Of a stretch of 64,000 bases of DNA, positions 35,461-43,722 are shown in pieces. Every line of letters begins with the position of its first letter. Position 1 is the stretch's first letter. The translations under genes were made by a program, and so were the position numbers. Under the pieces are notes generated by a model. It was not told the DNA's origin. It worked only from the letters and a program-made list of their open reading frames with translations, and ran no database searches. Source of the stretch: Caldicellulosiruptor owensensis OL (lineage in GTDB: Bacteria; Bacillota; Thermoanaerobacteria; Caldicellulosiruptorales; Caldicellulosiruptoraceae); contig NC_014657.1 in the NCBI RefSeq assembly GCF_000166335.1, forward strand, positions 1,356,501 through 1,420,500. The letters are read 5' to 3'.

Positions 35461-37206
35461 GTGAATAACTTAAAAAGACTGTCACCATATTTTCAAAAAA
35501 ATAAAAAACTTTTAATTTTAGGTTTTATGCTTATTTCCATATCTATAACCCTTGGAATGGTAAATCCATATATCTCTAAACTGATCATTGACGAAGCAAT
35601 TTCGAAGAAAAAGTATCATTTGCTTTTACCATTTGTCATCACAATGCTCAGTGTAAGCTTGGTGCGGGGTCTTATAAGATATGGTCACTCCTACTTATTT
35701 GAAAACGTATCCCAGAATATACTGTATGAACTCAGAGAAACGCTTTACAATTTTTTACAAAGACAGACCTATGAATTTTATGACAAAACTCGAACAGGAG
35801 AAATCATGGCACGCATGACAGGTGACTTGGAAGGAATTAGAATGTTTTTCTCCACTGCCTTAGCTCTGCTTGCCGAAAATATTTTGAACTTTTCGATATC
35901 TCTTACCATAATGTTTATTTTAAACGTAAAGCTCACATTTGCTCTACTTCTCTCAACGCCTATATTGCTAATTTTGGTTTATATCTTTGACAGAACCATA
36001 AGACCAGAATTTATCAAGATACGAGAAAAGTATTCTAAACTCAACACAGCAACTCAGGAAAATATTACAGGTATCAGAGTTGTAAAGGCTTTCTCACAAG
36101 AGAACTTTGAAATAGAGAAATTTTCGTCTGCCAACGCCGAATACAAAGAACAAAATATAACAGTGGGACTTATCTGGGGTAAATTCTTTCCTATGATTGA
36201 GGCAGTGACATCATTACTTGTTCTGATTATTTTCGCGCTGGGTGGTTTTATGGTAATTAAAAATACAATCACAATTGGAACACTTATGGCTTTTCAAGGT
36301 TATCTATGGGCTATAATTTGGCCTTTGAGGTCATTGGGATGGATTATAAGCATGGTGGAAAGAGCAAACGCTTCTTGTGAGAGAGTGTTTGGACTGCTCA
36401 GTACACCTGTCAAAATCAAAGGAAAGCCAACTCCATTTGAAGTTAAAGAAGGGTATGTAAGGTTTGAAAATGTGTATTTCAAACACTCTGGAAATATTGT
36501 GTTAGAAAATATCAATTTTGAAGTAAAACCTAAAATGAAGATTGCTATAATGGGACCAACAGGTTCAGGAAAATCTTCTATTGTAAATCTTATACCCCGT
36601 TTTTATGACGTATCAAGCGGAAGAGTACTAATAGACGAAATAGATGTAAGAGACTACGACCTAAAAAAACTCAGAGGTGCAATTTCTGTAATCCCTCAAG
36701 AGACATTTTTGTTTTCTGACACTATTGCAAATAACATAGCGTACGGTGTGGAGAATGCTTCTATTGAAGATATCATAAACGCCGCAAAACTTGCTCAGGC
36801 ACATGAGTTTATTGTCCAGTTCCCAGAGGGATATAATACTCTTGTTGGAGAAAGAGGAATTGGCCTCTCAGGTGGTCAGAAACAGCGAATTGCAATAGCA
36901 AGAGCTCTTTTGAAAAAACCCAAGATATTGATCCTCGATGATGCAACATCAGCGGTTGATATGGAAACAGAATATTTGATAAGCAAAGCGTTAGAAGAAT
37001 ATTTCAAAGATTGTACCGTATTTATCATTGGTCATAGGATATCAATGGTAAAAGATTGTGACTTGATACTTTACCTTGAAAATGGAAAAATTGTAGAACA
37101 GGGAACTCACAATGAACTTTTGCTTAAAAAAGGTAGATATTACAATATATTTATCCAGCAATACAAAGATATTTTAAGTACACAAAAAGAAGGTGATAGA
37201 CTTTGA
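35461..37206 (+). CDS. ABC exporter half-transporter, subunit 1
   Basis: Half-size ABC exporter of 581 residues: six transmembrane helices in the first 300, then an ATPase domain with Walker A GPTGSGKSS, Q-loop PQET, signature LSGGQKQRIA and Walker B ILILDDATSAVD. Walker B ends in Asp where a catalytic Glu is normal (DD rather than DE), marking the degenerate site typical of one partner in heterodimeric exporters. Start is GTG behind GGAAGGG. Its stop overlaps the TTG start of the next gene, so the two subunits should be co-translated. Confidence 0.9.
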   Translation: MNNLKRLSPYFQKNKKLLILGFMLISISITLGMVNPYISKLIIDEAISKKKYHLLLPFVITMLSVSLVRGLIRYGHSYLFENVSQNILYELRETLYNFLQRQTYEFYDKTRTGEIMARMTGDLEGIRMFFSTALALLAENILNFSISLTIMFILNVKLTFALLLSTPILLILVYIFDRTIRPEFIKIREKYSKLNTATQENITGIRVVKAFSQENFEIEKFSSANAEYKEQNITVGLIWGKFFPMIEAVTSLLVLIIFALGGFMVIKNTITIGTLMAFQGYLWAIIWPLRSLGWIISMVERANASCERVFGLLSTPVKIKGKPTPFEVKEGYVRFENVYFKHSGNIVLENINFEVKPKMKIAIMGPTGSGKSSIVNLIPRFYDVSSGRVLIDEIDVRDYDLKKLRGAISVIPQETFLFSDTIANNIAYGVENASIEDIINAAKLAQAHEFIVQFPEGYNTLVGERGIGLSGGQKQRIAIARALLKKPKILILDDATSAVDMETEYLISKALEEYFKDCTVFIIGHRISMVKDCDLILYLENGKIVEQGTHNELLLKKGRYYNIFIQQYKDILSTQKEGDRL

Positions 37207-38996
37207 GTAATTCAACAAAAAGACTTAGAATTGAAGAAGATGAACCAATAACCAAACCCTTTAACTGGTCACAATTTGTAAGGCTTTTGAGATATATAAA
37301 GCCATATAGAAGGTATTTTATATATTCTTTTCTTCTAATGCTACTTGCTACATTTTACAATCTTGCTGGACCATATTTGATAAGATTGGTTATTGATATT
37401 GATATTCCACACAGAAATATTCATGCTCTTTTGTATAAGTCTGTTTTCTATATTGTGCTTACTTTATTGTATGTAATAAGTCTTCGCGCAAGAACAATTT
37501 TTATGACAAAACTCGGCAACAGTGTGGTCTCAGATATTCGAATGCATCTTTTTAGCCACCTTCAAAAACTTTCTCTCACCTTTTTTGACAGTCGGCCCGC
37601 AGGTAAAATAATGGTAAGAGTAATGAATGATGTAGACTCTTTATCAGAGCTCTTGTCAAATAGTATTTTGAATGTGTTGGTTGACACTTTAAGCCTTTGG
37701 GCTATCATAGTAATAATGCTTTCAATTGATATAAAACTATCTCTTGTTGCACTTGGTGTTCTTCCTCTATTAATTTTAATAATCATGGTATTAAAAAATT
37801 CAATAAGGATAAGGTGGCAAGAAGTTAGAAAGAAATCTTCTACTCTCAACGCTTACATACATGAAAGCATACAAGGAATGAAAATAACTCATGCTTTTAC
37901 AAGAGAAGAAAAAAACGCTGAAATATTTAAAAATTTAAACACCACATTCAAAAATACATGGATGAAAGCAATCAGAGTAAACAATCTATTTTGGCCAACA
38001 ATAGAATTCACTGGAACTCTTTCGAGCGTTCTCATATTTCTTTTTGGTATCTGGATGATGAGAAAGGGGTACACAACACTTGGTACAATCATAGCATTTT
38101 CTAATTATATGGGAATGTTCTGGCAACCTATCAATAATATATCTAATTTTTACAATCAGCTGCTGGTTGCAATGGCATCAACCGAACGCATATTTGAAAT
38201 TCTTGATACTCAACCAGATATTCAAGACAGTCCATATGCATATAATTTGCCACCAATTAGAGGTGAAATAAAATTCGAAAATGTTTATTTTTCATACGAT
38301 GAGGAAAAACCTGTTTTAAAAAATGTTTCATTTACTATTAAAGCTGGTGAAACAATTGCACTTGTTGGTGAAACAGGGGCAGGAAAAACTACAATAATAA
38401 ACCTCATAGCAAGGTTTTATGAACCTCAAAATGGAAGAATTTTAATTGATGGGCATGATATTAAAAACGTAACCTTAAATTCTTTGAGAAAACAAATTGG
38501 TATAATGCTACAAGATACATTTATATTCTCCGGCACAATTGCAGATAACATTCGATATGCAAAACCTGATGCTACAATGGACGAAGTAATAAGGGCTGCA
38601 AAAATTGTCAATGCTCACGAGTTCATTATGAAAATGGAGAACGGATATGATACAGAGGTTAACGAAAGAGGAAGCCGCCTCTCTATCGGGCAAAGGCAGC
38701 TCATAGCATTTGCCAGAGCACTTTTAGCTGACCCAAAAATACTGATATTAGATGAAGCAACCTCAGCAGTAGACACTCAAACAGAAATTCTAATCCAGCA
38801 GGCTATAGAAAAGCTAACATCAGGCAGAACCTCAATTATTATAGCTCACAGACTGTCTACCATCCGAAATGCTGATAGGATATTTGTCATCCATGATGGG
38901 CAGATTGTTGAAGAAGGCAGTCATACTCAGCTTCTTGAGAAGAAAGGTTATTATTATAATCTCTACACCTCACAGTTCAAATATTTTGAAAAATAA
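37203..38996 (+). CDS. ABC exporter half-transporter, subunit 2
   Basis: Second half-transporter, 597 residues, with six transmembrane helices and an ATPase domain: Walker A GETGAGKTT, Q-loop LQDT, Walker B ILILDEATSAVD with a normal Glu, and H-loop AHRLST. Its signature motif reads LSIGQRQLIA instead of LSGGQ. The combination with subunit 1 (canonical signature, altered Walker B) fits a heterodimer with one consensus and one degenerate ATP site, like BmrCD or TM287/288. The start is TTG, overlapping the upstream stop by 4 nt. Substrate is probably a drug or lipid, not determinable here. Confidence 0.9.
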   Translation: MSNSTKRLRIEEDEPITKPFNWSQFVRLLRYIKPYRRYFIYSFLLMLLATFYNLAGPYLIRLVIDIDIPHRNIHALLYKSVFYIVLTLLYVISLRARTIFMTKLGNSVVSDIRMHLFSHLQKLSLTFFDSRPAGKIMVRVMNDVDSLSELLSNSILNVLVDTLSLWAIIVIMLSIDIKLSLVALGVLPLLILIIMVLKNSIRIRWQEVRKKSSTLNAYIHESIQGMKITHAFTREEKNAEIFKNLNTTFKNTWMKAIRVNNLFWPTIEFTGTLSSVLIFLFGIWMMRKGYTTLGTIIAFSNYMGMFWQPINNISNFYNQLLVAMASTERIFEILDTQPDIQDSPYAYNLPPIRGEIKFENVYFSYDEEKPVLKNVSFTIKAGETIALVGETGAGKTTIINLIARFYEPQNGRILIDGHDIKNVTLNSLRKQIGIMLQDTFIFSGTIADNIRYAKPDATMDEVIRAAKIVNAHEFIMKMENGYDTEVNERGSRLSIGQRQLIAFARALLADPKILILDEATSAVDTQTEILIQQAIEKLTSGRTSIIIAHRLSTIRNADRIFVIHDGQIVEEGSHTQLLEKKGYYYNLYTSQFKYFEK

Positions 38997-39006
38997 TGAC
39001 CTAAGT

Positions 39007-39041
39007 AAAAAATGGCTGGTAAATGAAGCCAGCCATTTTTT
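39007..39041. terminator. Bidirectional terminator after the ABC exporter
   Basis: A 13-bp perfect stem (39007-39019 with 39029-39041) whose A and T runs flank both sides, lying between the exporter stop and the convergent hypothetical gene. It should work in both directions. Confidence 0.9.
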
Positions 39042-39046
39042 ATAGT

Positions 39047-39418
39047 TCATGCCTGATATCTGTTTATTGTACTTAGAAGATGCCTCTGCCATTTTTCATA
39101 AACTGGCATTATTTCGTTTTGATACTTGGCAAGAAGCTTTTCAGCTTCTGGCTGTTTGTACATCTGGAGAAGTTCGCTCAACCTTTCCTGAAATTCATTT
39201 CCTGTGTTCTGAAGACTTTCTATGTCAAACTCATCTTGAACTACTCTCAAAGCACTCGAAATGCTGAAGAATGCTTCAATGATATCGTTTAAAAGATAAA
39301 AAGAGTCTTCAAACCTCAGCTGCGGTATTTGAACATTCATGATATGGTCAAAAGCTTCTGACATGGTAGAAGTAAGCTCATTTATCTTTTGGACAATCTC
39401 TAAGTACTTTTCATTCAT
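39047..39418 (-). CDS. Hypothetical helical protein
   Basis: A 123-residue acidic protein that I do not recognise. It is predicted to be almost entirely alpha-helical from its heptad-like spacing of Leu/Ile (INELTSTMSEAFDHIM, FYLLNDIIEAFFSISSALRVV, LSELLQMYKQPEAEKLLAKY), with no signal peptide, membrane span or Cys. AGGAAGG precedes the ATG. It lies between the exporter terminator and the rplL terminator and is probably transcribed alone. Confidence 0.65.
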   Translation of the reverse strand: MNEKYLEIVQKINELTSTMSEAFDHIMNVQIPQLRFEDSFYLLNDIIEAFFSISSALRVVQDEFDIESLQNTGNEFQERLSELLQMYKQPEAEKLLAKYQNEIMPVYEKWQRHLLSTINRYQA

Positions 39419-39501
39419 TTTTCTAACCCAACCTTCCTCAATTTAGTGTAATATGATTTTATAATACCACAACAAAATCAAAATTTCATCCATTAAAATT
39501 G

Positions 39502-39531
39502 AAAAAGGGCAGGATAGTCCCCACCCTTTTT
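39502..39531 (-). terminator. Terminator after rplL
   Basis: AAAAAGGG and CCCTTTTT form an 8-bp stem with a 14-nt loop; on the minus strand the T run follows directly. It ends the ribosomal protein transcript. Confidence 0.8.
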
Positions 39532-39548
39532 CAGTAATCTGATATTCA

Positions 39549-39938
39549 TTATTTGAGTTCAACTTTTGCTCCAACTTCTTCAAGTTTCTTTTTAATCTGC
39601 TCAGCTTCTTCTTTTGAAACATTTTCTTTGATTGGCTTTGGAGCCCCATCAACAAGGTCCTTTGCCTCTTTCAATCCAAGACCAGTTATCTCTCTTACAA
39701 CCTTGATAACCTTGATCTTATCGCTACCTGCATCTGCCAAAATAACGTTAAATTCTGTCTTCTCTTCTGCAGCTGGAGCTGCTGCCTGAGCACCAGCAAC
39801 TGGAGCTGCTGCAACCGCAACTGGAGCTGCTGCTGTAACGCCAAACTCTTCTTCCAAAGCTTTTACCATCTCAGAAAGCTCCAATACTGTCAATGTCTTG
39901 ATCTCTTCAATCAATTTTTGAACTTTTTCGCTTGCCAT
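39549..39938 (-). CDS. rplL: Ribosomal protein L7/L12
   Basis: Multi-copy stalk protein of the large subunit that recruits GTPase factors. The 129 residues show the N-terminal dimerisation helices, the Ala/Pro/Val-rich hinge (about residues 33-58) and the C-terminal factor-binding domain ([53 protein letters not shown]...). It follows rplJ by 47 nt. The L10-L12 complex binds the leader at 40545-40732 to control this operon in related bacteria. Confidence 0.98.
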   Translation of the reverse strand: MASEKVQKLIEEIKTLTVLELSEMVKALEEEFGVTAAAPVAVAAAPVAGAQAAAPAAEEKTEFNVILADAGSDKIKVIKVVREITGLGLKEAKDLVDGAPKPIKENVSKEEAEQIKKKLEEVGAKVELK

Positions 39939-39985
39939 CTTCTGAACAACCTCCCATTTTAAAATTTTTTATTTTTTTATTTATG

Positions 39986-40510
39986 TTAAGCACTCTGCTT
40001 TTTAGCAATAGCATCGAGTGCCAGAACAAGCTTTCTAATTGTACCAGAAAGTACATAAACAAGACCAGACATTGGCGCATTCAAGCCACCAAGCATCTTT
40101 GCAACAAGTTCTTCTCTTGATGGAAGTTTAGAAAGTGCGTCAACCTCATTTGCAGAAATTACTTTTCCTTCAATAAATCCGCCTCTTATTTCTAATTTTT
40201 CAAGGTCTTTTGCGCCTTCTTTTAATACCTTTGCAACCTTTACAGGATCGTCGTACGAAAATGCAACAGCAATGGGCCCTTCAAAAAATTGTTCAAGCTC
40301 AGAAAGATTATTTTCCCTTACAGCAAAGGTAAACAAGGTCTTCTTTACAACCTTGTACTCAATTCCTGCTTCTCTTAACTTCTTTCTGAGCGCTGTGTCT
40401 TGTTCAACAGTAATTCCATGATTACAAACAATCACACCAGCTTTTGCTTTGGACAACTTCTCCTTGTATTCATTTAAAAGCTGCTCTTTTACCGTTCTTG
40501 ACTTTGCCAA
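39986..40510 (-). CDS. rplJ: Ribosomal protein L10
   Basis: Base of the ribosomal stalk, binding L11-region 23S rRNA and L7/L12 dimers. The frame is open to 40537, but AAAGGGAGGTG lies before TTG 40510 (MAKSRTVKEQLL), giving 174 residues, the usual length. It shows the N-terminal rRNA-binding domain (AGVIVCNHGITVEQDTALRKKLREAGIEYKVVKKTL) and the C-terminal L12-binding helix. An L10 leader RNA precedes it, implying autogenous control. Confidence 0.96.
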   Translation of the reverse strand: MAKSRTVKEQLLNEYKEKLSKAKAGVIVCNHGITVEQDTALRKKLREAGIEYKVVKKTLFTFAVRENNLSELEQFFEGPIAVAFSYDDPVKVAKVLKEGAKDLEKLEIRGGFIEGKVISANEVDALSKLPSREELVAKMLGGLNAPMSGLVYVLSGTIRKLVLALDAIAKKQSA

Positions 40511-40544
40511 CAAATTCACCTCCCTTTTGTATCCCATAAAATTA

Positions 40545-40732
40545 TTAAAGCCTCTTTAAGTTCACCTTAAAGAGGCTGTAATTATCCCTCCCCCATTCGG
40601 TCAATGCCAAAAGACAATTTTAATCTCTTTGACCGACGGGTTTATAAATAATTACAACCTCGGTAGGCAAACTTTTAAGCAAAGTACTTTTAAAAAGTAC
40701 TTTGCACCTACTGTCTTCGGTTGTAGGTTATT
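40545..40732 (-). ncRNA. Ribosomal protein L10 leader RNA
   Basis: Structured leader between rplA and rplJ. On the minus strand it reads ACCTACAACCGAAGACAGTAGG, then a loop region closing with CCTACCGAGGTTGT, an A/T-rich linker, and TCGGTCAA...TTGACCGA, the conserved kink-turn-bearing stem that binds L10(L12)4. A final stem at 40549-40577 (12 bp, loop about 5) followed by T-rich sequence looks like the attenuator. The layout matches the L10_leader family in Firmicutes. Confidence 0.88.
40549..40577 (-). terminator. Attenuator hairpin of the L10 leader
   Basis: AGCCTCTTTAAG (40549-40560) pairs with CTTAAAGAGGCT (40566-40577) around a 5-nt loop, followed on the minus strand by TTAATAATTTT. It lies between the leader and the rplJ start. 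Confidence 0.75.
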
Positions 40733-40753
40733 CACTTTTTGAATTTTAGACCA

Positions 40754-41446
40754 TTATAATGGTTTTAATGGATTTATTTTAATACCAGGTCCCATTGTTG
40801 TTGCTACTGTAATGCTCTTTATAAACTGTCCTTTTGCAGCGGCTGGTCTTGCTTTGATGATTGCATCCATTAGTGTTCTATAGTTTTCAAGAAGTTTCTC
40901 TTTACCAAACGAAACTTTACCAATGGGACAGTGGATTATAGCTGTTTTGTCAAGCCTAAATTCAACTCTACCAGCTTTTGCTTCTTTCACAGCTTTTGCA
41001 ACATCCATCGTTACAGTTCCCGATTTTGGGTTTGGCATCAAACCTTTAGGTCCCAAAATCTTACCAAGCCTTCCTACCAAGCCCATCATATCAGGTGTTG
41101 CAATACAAACATCAAAGTCTGTCCAGCCTTCATTTTGAATCTTTGCAACAAGCTCCTCTGCTCCGACATAATCTGCTCCTGCCTCTTCTGCTTCTTTTGC
41201 CTTGTCACCTTTTGCAAAAACCAAAACTCTTACGTTTTTACCTGTACCATTTGGCAGAACCACAGTACCTCTTACCTGTTGATCGGCATGTCTTGGGTCA
41301 ACGTTTAATCTTACATGAACTTCAACTGTCTCATCGAACTTTGCATAAGATGTCTTTAATGCAAGTTCAATTGCTTCTTCCGGGTCATAAAGCTTTGTTT
41401 TATCGACAAGTTTTGCAGCTTCTTGATATTTTTTACCTCTGAACAT
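40754..41446 (-). CDS. rplA: Ribosomal protein L1
   Basis: Large-subunit protein at the L1 stalk, 230 residues as usual. It shows [75 protein letters not shown] and [21 protein letters not shown] precedes the ATG. It lies between rplK and the L10 leader, as in most bacteria. Confidence 0.98.
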   Translation of the reverse strand: MFRGKKYQEAAKLVDKTKLYDPEEAIELALKTSYAKFDETVEVHVRLNVDPRHADQQVRGTVVLPNGTGKNVRVLVFAKGDKAKEAEEAGADYVGAEELVAKIQNEGWTDFDVCIATPDMMGLVGRLGKILGPKGLMPNPKSGTVTMDVAKAVKEAKAGRVEFRLDKTAIIHCPIGKVSFGKEKLLENYRTLMDAIIKARPAAAKGQFIKSITVATTMGPGIKINPLKPL

Positions 41447-41521
41447 TCTTTTATAGACCTCCTTTGTGGTATTTACGGCTACAAATTAACCTCCCACACA
41501 TTCCAGTGCGTATTAAAAATA

Positions 41522-41947
41522 CTAGTCTTCAACTACAATTCCCATACTCTTTGCAGTACCTTCAATGGTCCTCATAGCAGCCTCCAAAGACGCAGCAGTC
41601 AAGTCCGGCATCTTTTGCTCAGCAATCTTTCTAATTACATCTCTTTTTAATGTAGCTACCTTTTGTTTGTTTGGCTTTGGAGACCCACTTTCAATTCCCG
41701 CAGCTTTCTTCAATAGAACTGATGCTGGAGGCGTCTTTGTAATAAATGTAAAAGACCTATCAGAGTAAACAGTTATAACAACTGGAATAATCAATCCAGC
41801 ATCCTTTGCTGTTCTTTCATTAAACTCTTTACAAAACTGCATAATGTTAACACCATGCTGACCCAACGCAGGTCCGACTGGTGGTGCTGGTGTTGCTTTG
41901 CCAGCTGGAATTTGAAGCTTTATTTGTGTTAAAACTTTCTTTGCCAT
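41522..41947 (-). CDS. rplK: Ribosomal protein L11
   Basis: Binds the GTPase-associated region of 23S rRNA; 141 residues. It shows the N-terminal [38 protein letters not shown] and the C-terminal rRNA-binding domain ending [23 protein letters not shown] precedes the start. It lies between nusG and rplA. Confidence 0.98.
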   Translation of the reverse strand: MAKKVLTQIKLQIPAGKATPAPPVGPALGQHGVNIMQFCKEFNERTAKDAGLIIPVVITVYSDRSFTFITKTPPASVLLKKAAGIESGSPKPNKQKVATLKRDVIRKIAEQKMPDLTAASLEAAMRTIEGTAKSMGIVVED

Positions 41948-41986
41948 TGTTCTTTTTCACCTCCCGTTCCATTTGAGTTAGATATA

Positions 41987-42511
41987 TCATAATCTCTCTA
42001 CCTGGTGGTAATCAAATTCCACAGGAGTTTCTCTCCCAAATAGGTTGAGCATTACTTTTACTTTTCTTCGTTCTTTGTTTATTTCAACAACTGGTCCATA
42101 AAAATCACTAAATGGACCAGATACAATCTTTACATTGTCCCCAACTTCAATATCAAATACCTCTACAACTTCTTCCTTTATACCCATCGCCTCTATTTCT
42201 TCATCTGTAAGAGGTGTGGGTTTAGATTCAGGCCCCACAAAGCCAGTTACGCCTCTTACGTTTCTAATAGTGTACCATATTTCATTATCCATTATAGCTT
42301 TGATTAACACATACGATGGAAACTTCTTCTTTTCTTTAACAATCTTCTTTCCATCTTTAATTTCAGTGACAAGTTCAGTAGGAATCCTAATGTCTAAGAT
42401 TCTATCAGACAAATTTCTATTTTCAATTATTTTTTCTAAATTAGCTTTTACTTTATTTTCATAGCCTGCATAGGTATGAACAACATACCATTTTGCTCTT
42501 TTATCACTCAT
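41987..42511 (-). CDS. nusG: Transcription termination/antitermination factor NusG
   Basis: Binds RNA polymerase and influences pausing and coupling to ribosomes. The 174 residues have an NGN domain (WYVVHTYAGYENKVKANLE, VRGVTGFVG) and a C-terminal KOW domain (VGDNVKIVSGPFSDFYGPVVEINKERRKVKVMLNLFGRETPVEFDYHQVE). It lies between secE and rplK, the conserved order. Confidence 0.98.
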   Translation of the reverse strand: MSDKRAKWYVVHTYAGYENKVKANLEKIIENRNLSDRILDIRIPTELVTEIKDGKKIVKEKKKFPSYVLIKAIMDNEIWYTIRNVRGVTGFVGPESKPTPLTDEEIEAMGIKEEVVEVFDIEVGDNVKIVSGPFSDFYGPVVEINKERRKVKVMLNLFGRETPVEFDYHQVERL

Positions 42512-42559
42512 ATTTGAAGGGCTAACAGCCCGCCCTCCTTTTTTCTAAAGAATTATTTA

Positions 42560-42829
42560 TTACTTTATTTTCAATAATAATTTAAAGATAAGCTGGTCAT
42601 ATATAAGATCAGCAAGCAAGATAAATACCGTAAAAAATAATGTAAATGCCAACACAACAACTGTGTGCTTTACCACCTGCTTTTGAGAAGGCCATACAAC
42701 CTTCTTCATTTCTATTCTAACATCTCTAAAAAATTTAAGAGTTTTTGCCCACCATTCTTTAAAATTCATCTTCTTTTTATTCCCTTGAGGTTTTGCAACT
42801 ACCTTTTCCACCTTTTTCTTCTCAACCAT
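42560..42829 (-). CDS. secE: Protein translocase subunit SecE
   Basis: Essential membrane subunit of the SecYEG channel. The 89 residues comprise a basic, Lys-rich N-terminal extension of about 25 residues, the conserved amphipathic helix FFRDVRIEMKKVVWPSQKQVV (about 34-54) and one membrane span (TVVVLAFTLFFTVFILLADLIYDQL). It follows rpmG and precedes nusG. Confidence 0.96.
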   Translation of the reverse strand: MVEKKKVEKVVAKPQGNKKKMNFKEWWAKTLKFFRDVRIEMKKVVWPSQKQVVKHTVVVLAFTLFFTVFILLADLIYDQLIFKLLLKIK

Positions 42830-42853
42830 AATTCACACATCCTCTTCCTTCAA

Positions 42854-43018
42854 CTATTTAGTTTCTCTATGGATGGTGTGTCTTCTGCAAAACTTACAAT
42901 ACTTCTTTAATTCAAGTCTATCGGGGTCATTTTTCTTATTCTTTTCTGTTGTATAATTCCTGTTTTTACACTCTGTACATTCAAGATGAATTATCATTCT
43001 CGCACCTTTTGCCGCCAT
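42854..43018 (-). CDS. rpmG: Ribosomal protein L33
   Basis: Small large-subunit protein of 54 residues starting [17 protein letters not shown]. It has the zinc-binding form with two CxxC pairs (CTEC near residue 14 and CKFC near residue 43) and the typical [21 protein letters not shown] segment. GGAGGTG lies 12 nt before ATG 43018, a long spacing. It begins the rpmG-secE-nusG-rplKAJL transcript behind the promoter at 43157-43185. Confidence 0.96.
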
Positions 43019-43156
43019 GTTCTATTGTTCACCTCCATCTTAAACCTTCTATAAATGAGCTCATCCTTTTTCTCTTTTCTTTTTCAAAACCACACTTTGC
43101 ATTCTTCAGCAATGAAAATTAGCAAAAAAAATAACCCTTCTTTTCTCGACTTTTTA

Positions 43157-43185
43157 AATCTATCATAAACAATTAAAATTGTCAA
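43157..43185 (-). promoter_or_regulatory. Promoter of rpmG-secE-nusG-rpl operon
   Basis: On the minus strand a consensus TTGACA (43180-43185), a 17-bp spacer and TAGATT (43157-43162) lie 10 bp after the tRNA-Thr gene and about 140 bp before rpmG. The intervening leader is A/T-rich with no clear structure. Confidence 0.6.
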
Positions 43186-43194
43186 TAACTAAAA

Positions 43195-43270
43195 TGGAGC
43201 CCACGACCGGGCTCGAACCGGCGACCTCCGCCTTACCAAGGCGACGCTCTGCCTGCTGAGCTACGTGGGC
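43195..43270 (-). tRNA. tRNA-Thr (anticodon GGT)
   Basis: Acceptor GCCCACG/CGTGGGC, discriminator T and encoded CCA, D-arm GCTCAGCAGGCAGAGC, anticodon loop TTGGTAA and T-arm CCGGTTCGAGCCCGG. It lies between the hairpin at 43281-43305 and the promoter for rpmG. Confidence 0.97.
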
Positions 43271-43280
43271 ATTTACAAAA

Positions 43281-43305
43281 ATAAAGGGGAGCATACCCCC
43301 CTTTT
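43281..43305 (-). terminator. Hairpin between tRNA-Gly and tRNA-Thr
   Basis: AAAGGGG and CCCCTTT arms with a short loop, followed on the minus strand by ATTTTT. It looks like a terminator, although tRNA-Thr has no obvious promoter of its own, so it may be a processing hairpin or a leaky stop. Confidence 0.55.
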
Positions 43306-43312
43306 TGTCATT

Positions 43313-43386
43313 TGGAGCGGGTGATGGGAATCGAACCCACGCTGCCAGCTTGGGAAGCTGGTGTTCTACCATTGAACTACACCCGC
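43313..43386 (-). tRNA. tRNA-Gly (anticodon CCC)
   Basis: Acceptor GCGGGTG/CACCCGC, discriminator T and encoded CCA, D-arm GTTCAATGGTAGAAC, anticodon stem CCAGC/GCTGG with loop TTCCCAA and T-arm GTGGGTTCGATTCCCAT. Confidence 0.96.
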
Positions 43387-43399
43387 ACTACCATTTATT

Positions 43400-43428
43400 A
43401 TTTTAATACGATTTGCTTAAGATGTAAA
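43400..43428 (-). promoter_or_regulatory. Promoter of tRNA-Gly
   Basis: On the minus strand TTTACA (43423-43428), a 17-bp spacer and TAAAAT (43400-43405) lie 13 bp before tRNA-Gly. Confidence 0.6.
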
Positions 43429-43436
43429 GTCTTTTT

Positions 43437-43655
43437 TTATTCATCCAAAAGGCCTTTACTCTTGAGATACTCGTTTAGCTCGTCCACAAGTTTTTGCGCA
43501 TCTATTCCATGAAGCGCACATGCCTCTTCAATGCTTTCTCCTTGAGCAGAAGGACAACCCAAACAGTGAAGACCATTGTTCAAAAATATTGGAATGGTCC
43601 CTCTATCAATCCTTAATACATCTGCAATTATTGTATCAGTCGTAATTCTTGGCAT
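43437..43655 (-). CDS. DUF1858 domain protein
   Basis: A 72-residue protein that is a single DUF1858 (ScdA_N-like) domain of unknown function. It starts MPRITTDTIIADVLRIDRGTIPIFLNNGLHCLGCPSAQGES and has the conserved CxxC-like pair Cys31 and Cys34 in HCLGC, which may bind a metal or act as a redox pair. AAGGAGG precedes the ATG. It is the last gene of the ispE-GntR-MobA-like group, separated by about 67 nt. Confidence 0.88.
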   Translation of the reverse strand: MPRITTDTIIADVLRIDRGTIPIFLNNGLHCLGCPSAQGESIEEACALHGIDAQKLVDELNEYLKSKGLLDE

Positions 43656-43722
43656 TCTTATTTGCCTCCTTCGCGAAATAAAAGTGTTATTTTTATATTA
43701 TACCACAATTTCAATCGGAATT

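Noticed and set aside
40931..41308. Plus-strand frames of 115-125 codons opposite rplA
   Set aside because: They are complementary to the rplA coding sequence, low-complexity and without a ribosome site.
43163..43372. Minus-strand 69-codon frame across tRNA-Thr and tRNA-Gly
   Set aside because: It reads straight through two tRNA genes, so it is not a protein gene.
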